Assembly: GCA_903897855.1 (NCBI GenBank)
Contig: CAIUDH010000026.1
Span: 1-64,000 of the forward strand
Source of the DNA: an uncultured Bacteroidota bacterium
Lineage (GTDB): Bacteria; Bacteroidota; Bacteroidia; UKL13-3
Reading direction: 5' to 3'
Length of the DNA stretch: 64,000 nucleotides
In this document: in pieces, positions 1-8,011 of the stretch
Layout of the letters: each line of letters starts with the position of its first letter
How positions within the stretch are numbered: the stretch's first letter is position 1
Translations under genes and position numbers: made by a program
The notes under the pieces: model-generated
Told to the model about the DNA's origin: nothing
What the model saw: only the letters and a program-made list of their open reading frames with translations
Databases searched by the model: none

Positions 1-1189
1 CACCAGATTCTGCAAAATTACTTGGAATCATTAATGCGGATGTAACCACCGTTTGTGAAAAGGAAAGGTAAGAGGCGTAGATAATTCCTAAGAATAAGGC
101 AATGGTGCCTAAAATGATATAACGTGATAGAACATTCTGACTAAAAAACAGCTGTATTAGTGCAATCAGTAAGATGCTGTAGTTGATAACCTTCTCCACC
201 GCAAAAATGGAAAGATTATAAGTTGAGTAAGGGTCAATGTAGATCACCACTAAATCGAAAGCGATCAGAAAACTCAATACCCAAATGGCTATTGTAATAA
301 AGTTTTGGAAGTATTGTTGATTTAAATTTGTTTCGAGAAAATACTCTACAAACTTCAAATAAAAAATTAAGCCAAGTGCGGTGAGTAAATTCTCAAAGCA
401 ATAAAAATACTGAGGAAACCAAGCTGTGATGATTCTTAAAGTGGCATTAAATTCTAATAAACGGAGGAAGATAAAAAAGTTTGCTAAAATGAACATGGCA
501 TAATAAACGTATCCTCTGTAATGGTTACTAGAGAATTGTAGGATCGTATATAAAAACATAAAGAGCATGCAGCCCAAAAAGCAACTTTGAAAAATTAAAA
601 AGGGGGTACGCATGCGATCTTCCTGCGATACAAAATGTTCATATTGTCCTGGGGTGTAAATAGATATTTTTATATTTTGTATCAGCGTGAAAAAATTTTC
701 AATTTTTAGATAATAGGTCTGTGTGTTATGGGGGGCAATTGAAATGGTAAAACCATACGGAATTGATTTATCTGAAAGTTCCTTATCGGGAAAACCAAAG
801 CCTGCCTTCCTTTCGTAAAAGCCAGTAGCATCTCTACAATAGAGGCTTAGCTTATCACATCTATTCGAGAGCAATAAGGCTTTGAGTGTGTCATGATCGG
901 TATTTTCGATGGTAATTCGGAACCAGATATTTTGTTTTCCATAAGCAAAGGATGAATTTGTTGTAGCCGAAAAGTTGTTTTGAATAAAAGTCTTTTCGAT
1001 GATCGTGCTTAGGGTAAGTTTTTTACTGCTGTCGATCAATGAAGGGCAGGAGTTTGTTAGCTCCATACCATCCTTGGTGGCACTTAATAAAATATTACTT
1101 GTAATAATTACAGGTTGAGTGAACGCCGGTAAAGCGAAACACCAAGACCCCAAGATGAGGAATACTTTTAAGGTATACTTTTTTAGCAC
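1..1189 (-). CDS. 7TM-DISM type membrane signalling protein (3' part missing)
   Basis: The reading frame is open from a GTG at 1189 to the left edge of the window (about 396 codons), so the C-terminus lies outside. An in-frame TAA lies three codons upstream of the GTG, and the first 25 residues form a clear signal peptide (basic KKYTLK, then a hydrophobic run ending in PAFTQ). A periplasmic region of about 170 residues follows, then at least six hydrophobic helices. This order is that of 7TM receptors with diverse intracellular signalling modules (7TMR-DISMED2 plus 7TM); in that family the missing end usually carries a histidine kinase, cyclase or DNA-binding part. It is divergent from the histidine kinase at 1364. 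A promoter-like TAACTTAG ends four bases before the GTG. The family call rests on topology and general sequence character, not on a search. Confidence 0.75.
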   Translation of the reverse strand, partial: MLKKYTLKVFLILGSWCFALPAFTQPVIITSNILLSATKDGMELTNSCPSLIDSSKKLTLSTIIEKTFIQNNFSATTNSSFAYGKQNIWFRITIENTDHDTLKALLLSNRCDKLSLYCRDATGFYERKAGFGFPDKELSDKSIPYGFTISIAPHNTQTYYLKIENFFTLIQNIKISIYTPGQYEHFVSQEDRMRTPFLIFQSCFLGCMLFMFLYTILQFSSNHYRGYVYYAMFILANFFIFLRLLEFNATLRIITAWFPQYFYCFENLLTALGLIFYLKFVEYFLETNLNQQYFQNFITIAIWVLSFLIAFDLVVIYIDPYSTYNLSIFAVEKVINYSILLIALIQLFFSQNVLSRYIILGTIALFLGIIYASYLSFSQTVVTSALMIPSNFAESG

Positions 1190-1363
1190 AATTCTAAGTT
1201 AGAATGAGGTAAAAATAAATAAAAAATATGTAGGGGAGCCAAAAAATGGAAGTAGTTTAGTCTTTATTATCGAAGTATTTCCATTAAAAGTGCATCAGCA
1301 ATAGGCTCGGGTGTTGCTTAATGATGGATAAACTGTTATTTTGCAAAGGATTAATATTTCATA

Positions 1364-2569
1364 ATGTTTTCACCCTCCATATACGATCGTAAGAAACGCT
1401 GGAAAATTTGGCTTTTTGTTGTGGCCATTGCCATCGGTATCTTTACTTTACTCTATACCAATTTTATGGTTAAAAAGCTCTCTACCGAAGAGCGTAATAA
1501 AATGCAGCAATGGGCCGATGCGTATCGTTTAATAACCTCTGACGAGGATTTAAGTTCGGGAACTCAAAATTACTTATTGAATAGTGTGATACGTGCCAAT
1601 AAGACAATCCCTGTGATACTTGCCGATGAAAAGGGAAACATAAACTCTGTACTAAATTTTGATTCGGTAAAAGATTCCGATCCGAAATTTTTGAAGAGCG
1701 CCTATATGGCGAATCAACTGCATTTAATGCAGAGTAAGAGTGATAGCATAAAATTTTATTTCGATCCCAGCGATTCTTCCAGATACAATGTGCTGTATTA
1801 TAAAGAGAGTGTCATTCTGCAACAATTACGCTATTACCCTTTTGTGCAGTTGGGGATCATTGCCCTGTTTTTATTCGTATCTTATTTAGCTTTCTCTGCC
1901 TCTCGTAGAAGCGAACAAAACAAAGTATGGCTAGGTATGAGTAAGGAAACGGCACACCAACTAGGTACTCCAATTTCATCTTTAATGGCGTGGATGGAAT
2001 TGATAAAATCGGATCGTTCCAACATTGATATTACCCTGGTGAAGGAGATGGACAAAGACTTGCAGCGGCTTAATTTAATTACTGAAAGGTTCAGTAAAAT
2101 TGGTTCAGAACCAATTTTAAAGGAGGCTAAAGTTTGCGAGGTGGTATCAAATGCATTAGATTATATGGAGAAGCGAAGCAGTAAAAAAGTACATTTCGTA
2201 TTCAACAAAAATAACACTTCTGAAAGTGAGAGTATGCTAAATATACCACTCTTCGAATGGGTTATCGAAAATCTCACTAAAAACGCCATTGATGCCATGA
2301 ATGGAGAAGGAACCATTACTTGCTCGCTGAACGATGCGGGTAGGCAAATTATCATCGATTTCTCCGATACCGGAAAAGGACTTCGAACAAATCAGTTTAA
2401 AACAATTTTTAACCCTGGATTCACCACGAAGAAACGTGGGTGGGGCATGGGTTTAAGTTTGGTGAAACGTATCATTGAATCCTATCATAAAGGGAAAATT
2501 TATGTACGTCAAAGTGAAGTTAATAGAGGAACTAAAATACGCATAGAACTCAGAAAAACAAAAGGGTAG
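1364..2569 (+). CDS. Membrane sensor histidine kinase
   Basis: This 401-residue protein has two membrane helices (about 15-34 and 160-178) enclosing a periplasmic sensing region of about 125 residues. The cytoplasmic part has an H-box with the phospho-accepting histidine at residue 198 (ETAHQLGTPISSL), followed by a GHKL ATPase domain with the N box (NLTKNAIDAM), G1 (DTGKGL) and G2 (WGMGLSLVKRI). It should autophosphorylate in response to an envelope signal. No response regulator is adjacent, so it is an orphan here and its partner is unknown. HAMP and PAS domains are not evident; the linker between helix 2 and the H-box is short. The ATG at 1364 is the natural start because the first helix follows at once. 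Confidence 0.93.
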   Translation: MFSPSIYDRKKRWKIWLFVVAIAIGIFTLLYTNFMVKKLSTEERNKMQQWADAYRLITSDEDLSSGTQNYLLNSVIRANKTIPVILADEKGNINSVLNFDSVKDSDPKFLKSAYMANQLHLMQSKSDSIKFYFDPSDSSRYNVLYYKESVILQQLRYYPFVQLGIIALFLFVSYLAFSASRRSEQNKVWLGMSKETAHQLGTPISSLMAWMELIKSDRSNIDITLVKEMDKDLQRLNLITERFSKIGSEPILKEAKVCEVVSNALDYMEKRSSKKVHFVFNKNNTSESESMLNIPLFEWVIENLTKNAIDAMNGEGTITCSLNDAGRQIIIDFSDTGKGLRTNQFKTIFNPGFTTKKRGWGMGLSLVKRIIESYHKGKIYVRQSEVNRGTKIRIELRKTKG

Positions 2570-2590
2570 AATCGAGGTTTTTAAAAATAA

Positions 2591-2623
2591 ACAAGCCTGA
2601 TGAAATTTTTTCATCAGGCTTGT
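2591..2623. terminator. Two-way intrinsic terminator
   Basis: There is a perfect 15-base inverted repeat (2591-2605 and 2609-2623) with a 3-base loop of T. It lies between the convergent kinase gene (ends 2569) and the His-rich membrane protein gene (ends 2639), and can serve both. Confidence 0.85.
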
Positions 2624-2638
2624 TTGGTACTCCAGGAA

Positions 2639-3019
2639 TTATAGTGTTTCGTTTTTCTCTTCCATTTTGTTCCAGTTGCCACAATGGCTACCCCAGCGAG
2701 TTTTCATTTGTTGTTTAAATTTTTCCTTTTCCTCAGGAGTCATGTTGGCCATACGTTGTTCCATGCGTTCTTTCCAGTTATGATGTGTGCCCATGCCGTG
2801 CCCACATCCTCCATGAGGGCCTCTGTGCCTACCCATGCCCCCCACCAAGATGCGCATCAATATTAATATCCCAATCGCTTGGGCGAAGCCAATACCTCCA
2901 GTAAATATGGATGGGATGAGCCAATTCCATAAGTGCATTATCACATAACCACCCAATAAAATAAATCCGGTAGCGAATATGATAAACTTCAATCCTTTTA
3001 AAACCCAAAATCGTTTCAT
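2639..3019 (-). CDS. Small membrane protein with His/Gly/Met-rich tail
   Basis: The product is 126 residues with two hydrophobic helices (about 10-30 and 43-60). A tail follows that is rich in Gly, His, Cys and Met (residues 61-82, e.g. RHRGPHGGCGHGMGTHH), then a charged helix with an MTPEEKEKFKQQM stretch that recalls the Spy/CpxP/metal-sensor helical family. Its ATG lies 13 bases after the stop of the ECF sigma factor gene, so the two are almost surely co-transcribed. The residues suggest binding of a soft metal such as Cu, Ni or Zn, possibly as a sensor or anti-sigma-like partner, but no known anti-sigma domain is visible. Function is inference. Confidence 0.7.
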   Translation of the reverse strand: MKRFWVLKGLKFIIFATGFILLGGYVIMHLWNWLIPSIFTGGIGFAQAIGILILMRILVGGMGRHRGPHGGCGHGMGTHHNWKERMEQRMANMTPEEKEKFKQQMKTRWGSHCGNWNKMEEKNETL

Positions 3020-3032
3020 GTTGTATATAAAG

Positions 3033-3623
3033 TTAGTTAATTAATAGTTCATCGTATAAATATTGCAATCGGTCGCGCAGGTATAGTACAGCATAGTGTT
3101 TGCGAGAGATGAGGGTTTTAACCGACACCCCTGTTAGGGTTGCTATTTGTTCAAATTTATACCCTTCCATTTCGTGCATTTCAAAAACCAGTCTTTGCTC
3201 TTCAGGCAACTCGTCGAGCCCTTCCATTATGGCTTCCATAATACTTTCGCGCATCAGTATCGTATCTGCCGTGTCATCAGAACTCTGGAGAATGTCGGCT
3301 AGGAAGTAAGTGTCGTCATCCTCTTCGCCTTGTTTTAAATCGCTATCCAGTTTGAAGGTTTTCTGTTTTCGGTACGAATCGGTAATTTTGTTTCGGGCTA
3401 CTGCGAACAACCATGAAGCCAGTTGTTGTACAGGCTTCATTAGCCTATAACTCTGTACCAATTCATAAAACACATCTTGCAAAATATCCTCAGCCTCCGC
3501 TTCCTCAGGGATTCGAAATCGAATGAAATCGAGTAGGCGGCCACGATTGCTGGAAACTACGTCCTCGATTTTCTGATTCTGCTGATCTGTTATTTCTACC
3601 ATTGCGAGCATTGCAACATCCAT
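3033..3623 (-). CDS. ECF-type RNA polymerase sigma factor
   Basis: This 196-residue protein has sigma-70 region 2 (about residues 27-87, including AEDILQDVFYELVQ and LASWLFAVARNKITDSYRK) and region 4 (about 139-186, LPEEQRLVFEMHEMEGYKFEQIA then a helix-turn-helix around SVKTLISRK). Regions 1 and 3 are absent, as usual for group 4 (extracytoplasmic function) factors. The linker (90-118) is acidic. No typical FecR-like or zinc anti-sigma gene is adjacent; instead a small His-rich membrane protein gene follows 13 bases later. ATG at 3623 is used, although Met5 or Met8 would also fit the family. Confidence 0.93.
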   Translation of the reverse strand: MDVAMLAMVEITDQQNQKIEDVVSSNRGRLLDFIRFRIPEEAEAEDILQDVFYELVQSYRLMKPVQQLASWLFAVARNKITDSYRKQKTFKLDSDLKQGEEDDDTYFLADILQSSDDTADTILMRESIMEAIMEGLDELPEEQRLVFEMHEMEGYKFEQIATLTGVSVKTLISRKHYAVLYLRDRLQYLYDELLIN

Positions 3624-3832
3624 ACGTAAGGGTAAAGACGAATGAGATTGAAAAATACTTTAAATTATCGAAAATATTTTCTGGAGGTGTTCGAAATCGT
3701 TAAATAGCCGTTGTGAAACAGGATAATCAATTCGCACCATGAAAATGCGGAAAGCGCGCGATAAAGCATGCTATCGAGGTCTACGCTAACGGGGTATTTG
3801 AAGCTATATGTAGTAAGGTTTTGTCCAGGTAA

Positions 3833-4327
3833 TTAACCCCCGAACGTTTTTCCTTTCTCAATCACTTCTTCAGCAAGTTTTGCTTTGTAATCGAGTACTT
3901 TTTGCTGGAGAGAGGCATCGGCGGTACCTAAAATTTGCATGGCTAGGATGCCTGCGTTCTTGGCCCCGTTTAAAGCCACGGTAGCCACAGGAATGCCGCT
4001 GGGCATTTGTAAGATAGACAGTATGGAGTCCCATCCATCAATGCTGTTGGAGCTCTTAACGGGCACTCCAATAATAGGTAATGGCGATAAGCTTGCAATA
4101 ACACCAGCCAGGTGTGCGGCACCTCCAGCGCCAGCAATAATTACTTTTAAACCTCGCGTGTGCGCTGTTGTGGCGTATTCTAAAGCACGATGTGGGGTGC
4201 GATGGGCCGATATGATGGAGGCCTCATATGCAATGTTTTGTTCTTTTAAAAATTCGGCAGCGGCCTTCATCACGACCCAGTCGCTGTCGCTACCCATAAT
4301 AATACCTACTAACGGAGTTGAACTCAT
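3833..4327 (-). CDS. purE: 5-(carboxyamino)imidazole ribonucleotide mutase (PurE)
   Basis: This cytosolic purine synthesis enzyme shifts the carboxyl group of N5-CAIR to form CAIR. The 164-residue length is typical of class I PurE. The substrate-binding motifs are present: GSDSD at 12-16, SAHRTP at 40-45 with the catalytic His42, and the GAGGAAHL loop at 66-73, followed by GVPV. The class I sequence implies that PurK makes N5-CAIR, but purK is not in this window. The gene stands alone between the ECF sigma gene and birA, with its own upstream region and a promoter box about 110 bases before the start. Confidence 0.96.
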   Translation of the reverse strand: MSSTPLVGIIMGSDSDWVVMKAAAEFLKEQNIAYEASIISAHRTPHRALEYATTAHTRGLKVIIAGAGGAAHLAGVIASLSPLPIIGVPVKSSNSIDGWDSILSILQMPSGIPVATVALNGAKNAGILAMQILGTADASLQQKVLDYKAKLAEEVIEKGKTFGG

Positions 4328-4634
4328 GGTTTAATTTTTTTTGTTTAATTTTTTTAAGCCGATTGTCAAGCAATTTACTTCATTCAGTGTTCTATTGTTT
4401 CTGCCGCACTAAATATTTTCAATTTAAATGTCGATGCAAATATAGAGTTTCTTATCCATGACAAATGCTTTTTAGGCCGAAAGAAGTCATATTCCAATTG
4501 CTGACGACTGCCAAGATAACCTGTCTTTTAATTTTGTGATGTCATGTTTTTAATGGGCAAAAAGGAATAATAAAAGTTCATAAAGTAAGGAAACACAATC
4601 GAATAAAGACGCTGTTTAATTGTTTCCAGCAGTC
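4328..4634. other. Intergenic region, birA end to purE start
   Basis: About 307 bases lie between the stop of birA and the ATG of purE, both on the minus strand. The only signal I see is a promoter box for purE (4437-4444). No small coding frame, RNA gene or strong hairpin was recognised. Confidence 0.6.
4437..4444 (-). promoter_or_regulatory. Promoter -7 box for purE
   Basis: The minus strand reads TATATTTG, a perfect match to the Bacteroidota -7 consensus TAnnTTTG. A TTTG lies 17 bases upstream as a candidate -33 element. The expected RNA start is near 4430, giving a leader of about 100 bases. Confidence 0.6.
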
Positions 4635-5387
4635 TTAAATTTTCCATTTAGCGTCTCCGTACAAATATGTTTTATTTTCTTCTTTTATCTTCAAAACAAT
4701 GCTACCATTGGGCAAAACATCTTTTATCACACAATGATTTATTTCGTCATGAATAACAAAAGTTTGCTCTGTAGCCACGTTATAAAGTTGTTGAAAGTAG
4801 TCGACCTCTATTTTCTTGTAGCTTTTTAGTTGTAATTGCAGATAACGAGCGCTAATAAAGGTAAGTAAAACATCGACCACCTCCTTTAACACGTAGCTTT
4901 CGCCGGTGACTTTACTTAATGAGGTAGGGTTGTTATCGCTTAAAAAGAAGGTTTGGTTTACGTTTAAACCAATACCCACAACACTATGTTTAAGCCGATC
5001 GCCCTGGATCGTATTTTCTATTAATATGCCTGCCACTTTTTGCGAATGGATATAAATATCATTGGGCCATTTGATTTGTACAGGGCTGTTTACGAAGTGC
5101 GATACGGTACTTTGTACCGCCAGGCTAATCGCTTTGCTGAGTCGGAAAGCCTCACTAGCCAAAAGGTGATTCGGTTTCAATAGAATGCTAAGCGTGATGT
5201 TTTTTCCGGCCTCAGAGAGCCATTGGTTCGCCTGTTGACCTTTTCCATGAGTTTGTTGCAGGGCCCATACCACTGACCCTTCGGGGGCCGATGCCTGATG
5301 CTTCAGGTGTTCATTGGTACTCGGGAGCGAGTCAAATAGCTGAATTTGAGCAGGCAAAAACTGGATTGGGTCGAAAGCGGTTGTCAA
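4635..5387 (-). CDS. birA: Biotin--[acetyl-CoA-carboxylase] ligase
   Basis: The enzyme attaches biotin to carboxylase carrier proteins through biotinyl-5'-AMP. The core shows the substrate-entry STN motif (FDSLPSTNEHL), the biotinyl-AMP loop (THGKGQQANQW, a somewhat divergent form of GRGRxGRxW), the VQIKWPNDI strand with the biotin-pocket lysine, and a small C-terminal SH3-like domain. There is no N-terminal helix-turn-helix, so it is not a repressor of the E. coli kind. The start is uncertain: the frame is open back to a GTG at 5459, but that would overlap the divergent rsfS gene. TTG at 5387 (250 residues) or TTG at 5357 fits both the family length and the promoter box at 5414-5421. Confidence 0.9.
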   Translation of the reverse strand: MTTAFDPIQFLPAQIQLFDSLPSTNEHLKHQASAPEGSVVWALQQTHGKGQQANQWLSEAGKNITLSILLKPNHLLASEAFRLSKAISLAVQSTVSHFVNSPVQIKWPNDIYIHSQKVAGILIENTIQGDRLKHSVVGIGLNVNQTFFLSDNNPTSLSKVTGESYVLKEVVDVLLTFISARYLQLQLKSYKKIEVDYFQQLYNVATEQTFVIHDEINHCVIKDVLPNGSIVLKIKEENKTYLYGDAKWKI

Positions 5388-5413
5388 ATTTAAATTGCGT
5401 AATTTCGTGGCAG

Positions 5414-5421
5414 CAAATTTA
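5414..5421 (-). promoter_or_regulatory. Promoter -7 box for birA
   Basis: The minus strand reads TAAATTTG, a full TAnnTTTG match, 27 bases before the proposed TTG start of birA. It supports a start downstream of the GTG at 5459. It lies in the short divergent region shared with rsfS. Confidence 0.5.
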
Positions 5422-5430
5422 ACATAGTTA

Positions 5431-5805
5431 ATGCGTAAAGTAAAACCCGTAAACGACACCGATCAATTAGTTCCTTCTATAGTAAAGGGCATTCAAGAAA
5501 AAAAAGGTAAAGATATTGTAATACTCGATTTGAGGAAGTTGCAAACTCGAGCTACCGATGTATTTATTGTATGCCATGCCGACAGCACCACCCAGGTAGC
5601 CGCCATTTACAAAAGTATAGAAGAAGAGGTTCATAAATTCAATAACGAATGGCCTTGGCATACCGAAGGACAACAAAATTCGGAATGGATTTTATTAGAC
5701 TATATTAATGTAGTTGTTCATGTATTCTTAAAAGATCGCCGAGAATTTTATGGTATCGAAGATCTTTGGGGTGATGCTCAGATAGAAAGGATCGAAAATC
5801 TATAA
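5431..5805 (+). CDS. rsfS: Ribosomal silencing factor RsfS (Iojap family)
   Basis: RsfS binds ribosomal protein uL14 on the large subunit and blocks subunit joining when nutrients are short. At 124 residues the protein matches family length. Recognisable parts are GKDIVILDLRKL, the ATDVFIVCHADS strand, EWILLDYINVVVHVF and the terminal FYGIEDLWGDA. The start ATG at 5431 is firm. The gene is divergent from birA and 84 bases upstream of ftsH, so rsfS and ftsH may share a transcript. An imperfect -7 box TAATTTCG lies at 5400-5407. Confidence 0.95.
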   Translation: MRKVKPVNDTDQLVPSIVKGIQEKKGKDIVILDLRKLQTRATDVFIVCHADSTTQVAAIYKSIEEEVHKFNNEWPWHTEGQQNSEWILLDYINVVVHVFLKDRREFYGIEDLWGDAQIERIENL

Positions 5806-5889
5806 CAGCTCAATCTCTGCCACTTTGACCTATGTTCAAAATGGAATAGCATTTGGAATAACAAATTTACGAAATAGTAATAATCTAAA

Positions 5890-7935
5890 ATGAGCGACGA
5901 AACAAAAGAACCTGGAGGTGACTTTGAAAACCAGCAGAAGCCAGAACAAAAGGGACCTGTAACTAGTGATGATTTATCTCCAAACAATAATACTAGCAAG
6001 CCCCCTCCCCGCAAACCTCAAATACCAAAATTTAATTTTTATTGGATTTATGGAATCATAGCTGCCATACTTTTAGTGTCGTTGCTGATGCCTAATGAAA
6101 ATGCCGTAAGTACAAGCTGGACGAAGGTACAGCGGGAGATGTTGCCAAATAAGGACATCAAAAAATTCATTATTGACCGCGAGCATGGAAGGGTGTATGT
6201 GGTTATAAACAAGGATGTGGTGCGTGTAAAAGAACCCTATCTAAAGGATCTAAAAAGTTTAAATCCTGACATGCCAGCTGGGCATTATTTTTTCTACGTA
6301 AGTGATTTAGAAAGCTTTAATCGTCAATTAGAGGAGTCGTTGAAGCAATACGACTCGGAGAAGCAAGTTGAAGTTACAACTGACCCTAACCGAGGCGATT
6401 GGACTGATTTTTTCAAAAACGGGAATCTCATCCTTCTGATTATGATTGTGGTTTTTTCGGTGGTGATGTTTAGAAAAATGAGTGGTGGTGGCGCCGGCGC
6501 AGGACCTGGTTCGCAAATATTTAATATTGGAAAAAGCAGGGCCACGCTTTTCGACAAGGATACTAAAGTAAATATAAACTTTTCGGATGTAGCCGGATTG
6601 GAAGAGGCTAAACAGGAAGTAATGGAAATCGTAGATTTCTTAAAGAACCCTAAAAAATACACCAACTTGGGCGGTAAAATTCCGAAAGGAGCCTTGTTAA
6701 TAGGCCCTCCAGGAACAGGCAAGACTTTGTTGGCAAAGGCGGTGGCTGGTGAAGCCAGTGTGCCTTTCTTCTCATTATCGGGTAGCGACTTTGTGGAGAT
6801 GTTTGTGGGTGTTGGTGCTTCTCGTGTACGCGATTTGTTTAGACAAGCGAAAGAAAAAGCACCGTGTATTATTTTTATTGATGAGATTGATGCCATTGGG
6901 AGAGCTCGTGGGAAAAATTTAGTTCAGGGTGGTAATGATGAACGTGAGAATACCCTTAACCAATTACTTACAGAGATGGATGGCTTTGGTACCGACAGCG
7001 GGGTTATTATCCTTGCCGCAACCAATCGACCGGATATCTTAGATACCGCTTTATTGCGTCCAGGCCGATTCGACCGTCAGATTGGCGTTGACCGGCCCGA
7101 CTTAAGCGGACGCGAACAGATATTTAAAGTGCATCTTAAAGGCTTGAAACTTGATGCCTCTATCGACCCACATAAGTTAGCCTTGCAAACCCCAGGGTTT
7201 GTAGGTGCCGATATTGCCAATATATGTAACGAAGCGGCCCTATTTGCAGCTCGTCGCGATAAAGTTGCTGTAGAGATGCAGGATTTTAACGATGCTATAG
7301 ACAGGGTAATTGGTGGGTTAGAAAAGAAAAATAAATTAATATCTCCGGAAGAGAAAAAGATTGTTGCTTACCATGAGGCCGGGCATGCCATCACAGGCTG
7401 GTTCCTAGAGCATGCCGATCCTTTAGTGAAAGTAACGATTGTACCTCGAGGCGTTGCAGCTCTGGGGTATGCTCAATATTTGCCCAAAGACCAATATTTG
7501 TACACTACAGAGCAGCTTACCGACAGCATGTGTATGACCTTGGGAGGGCGTGCTAGTGAGGATTTGGTGTTTGGAAAAATATCGACTGGGGCACAGAATG
7601 ACTTAGAACGAATTACCAAATTGGCCTACGGAATGGTTACTATTTATGGCATGAATAGTAAGGTGGGTAACGTATCGTTCAATAATTTTAGTCAAGACGA
7701 ATTTTCCATGGGTAAGCCTTATAGCGAAAAGACGGCCGAATTAATTGATAATGAAGTACGTGGAATAATAGACTCAGCGTATCAGCGTACACGAAATTTG
7801 CTTGTAGAAAAACGCGAACAATTGGAGATCGTTGCACAAAAGTTGTTAGAGAAGGAGGTTTTATTCCAACATGACTTAGAGGTTTTATTGGGTAAAAGAG
7901 CGTGGGGTGCAAAAGCAACAGAGGTGGTTATTTAA
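5890..7935 (+). CDS. ftsH: ATP-dependent zinc metalloprotease FtsH
   Basis: This membrane AAA+ protease degrades damaged membrane proteins and selected cytosolic regulators. The 681 residues are arranged as a Pro/Lys-rich N-terminal arm (1-50), membrane helix 1 (about 51-68), a periplasmic domain, membrane helix 2 (about 176-196), then the AAA+ module with Walker A GPPGTGKT at 272-279, Walker [10 protein letters not shown] and the second region of homology ([19 protein letters not shown]). The zinc site HEAGH is at 495-499. A Gly/Ala-rich linker follows helix 2. The N-terminal arm is longer than in E. coli, as is common in Bacteroidota. A strong terminator follows at 7951. Confidence 0.98.
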   Translation: MSDETKEPGGDFENQQKPEQKGPVTSDDLSPNNNTSKPPPRKPQIPKFNFYWIYGIIAAILLVSLLMPNENAVSTSWTKVQREMLPNKDIKKFIIDREHGRVYVVINKDVVRVKEPYLKDLKSLNPDMPAGHYFFYVSDLESFNRQLEESLKQYDSEKQVEVTTDPNRGDWTDFFKNGNLILLIMIVVFSVVMFRKMSGGGAGAGPGSQIFNIGKSRATLFDKDTKVNINFSDVAGLEEAKQEVMEIVDFLKNPKKYTNLGGKIPKGALLIGPPGTGKTLLAKAVAGEASVPFFSLSGSDFVEMFVGVGASRVRDLFRQAKEKAPCIIFIDEIDAIGRARGKNLVQGGNDERENTLNQLLTEMDGFGTDSGVIILAATNRPDILDTALLRPGRFDRQIGVDRPDLSGREQIFKVHLKGLKLDASIDPHKLALQTPGFVGADIANICNEAALFAARRDKVAVEMQDFNDAIDRVIGGLEKKNKLISPEEKKIVAYHEAGHAITGWFLEHADPLVKVTIVPRGVAALGYAQYLPKDQYLYTTEQLTDSMCMTLGGRASEDLVFGKISTGAQNDLERITKLAYGMVTIYGMNSKVGNVSFNNFSQDEFSMGKPYSEKTAELIDNEVRGIIDSAYQRTRNLLVEKREQLEIVAQKLLEKEVLFQHDLEVLLGKRAWGAKATEVVI

Positions 7936-7950
7936 AATATAAAACACAAT

Positions 7951-7989
7951 AAAAAAAGCGAAGCTTATTTATTAAGCTTCGCTTTTTTT
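7951..7989. terminator. Two-way intrinsic terminator after ftsH
   Basis: A perfect 17-base inverted repeat (7951-7967 and 7973-7989) has a GC-containing stem flanked by seven A on one side and seven T on the other, with a 5-base loop. It is placed between the convergent ftsH and transporter genes and should stop RNA polymerase from both. Confidence 0.93.
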
Positions 7990-8011
7990 ATTATAAAACT
8001 TGTTATAAAAG

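Noticed and set aside
3939-4334. 131-codon plus-strand frame over purE
   Set aside because: It mirrors the purE coding strand completely and shows no domain or promoter of its own.
6324-6896. Long antisense frame (190 codons) inside ftsH
   Set aside because: It lies wholly opposite a well-conserved essential gene and has no recognisable domain; it is a shadow of ftsH codon bias.
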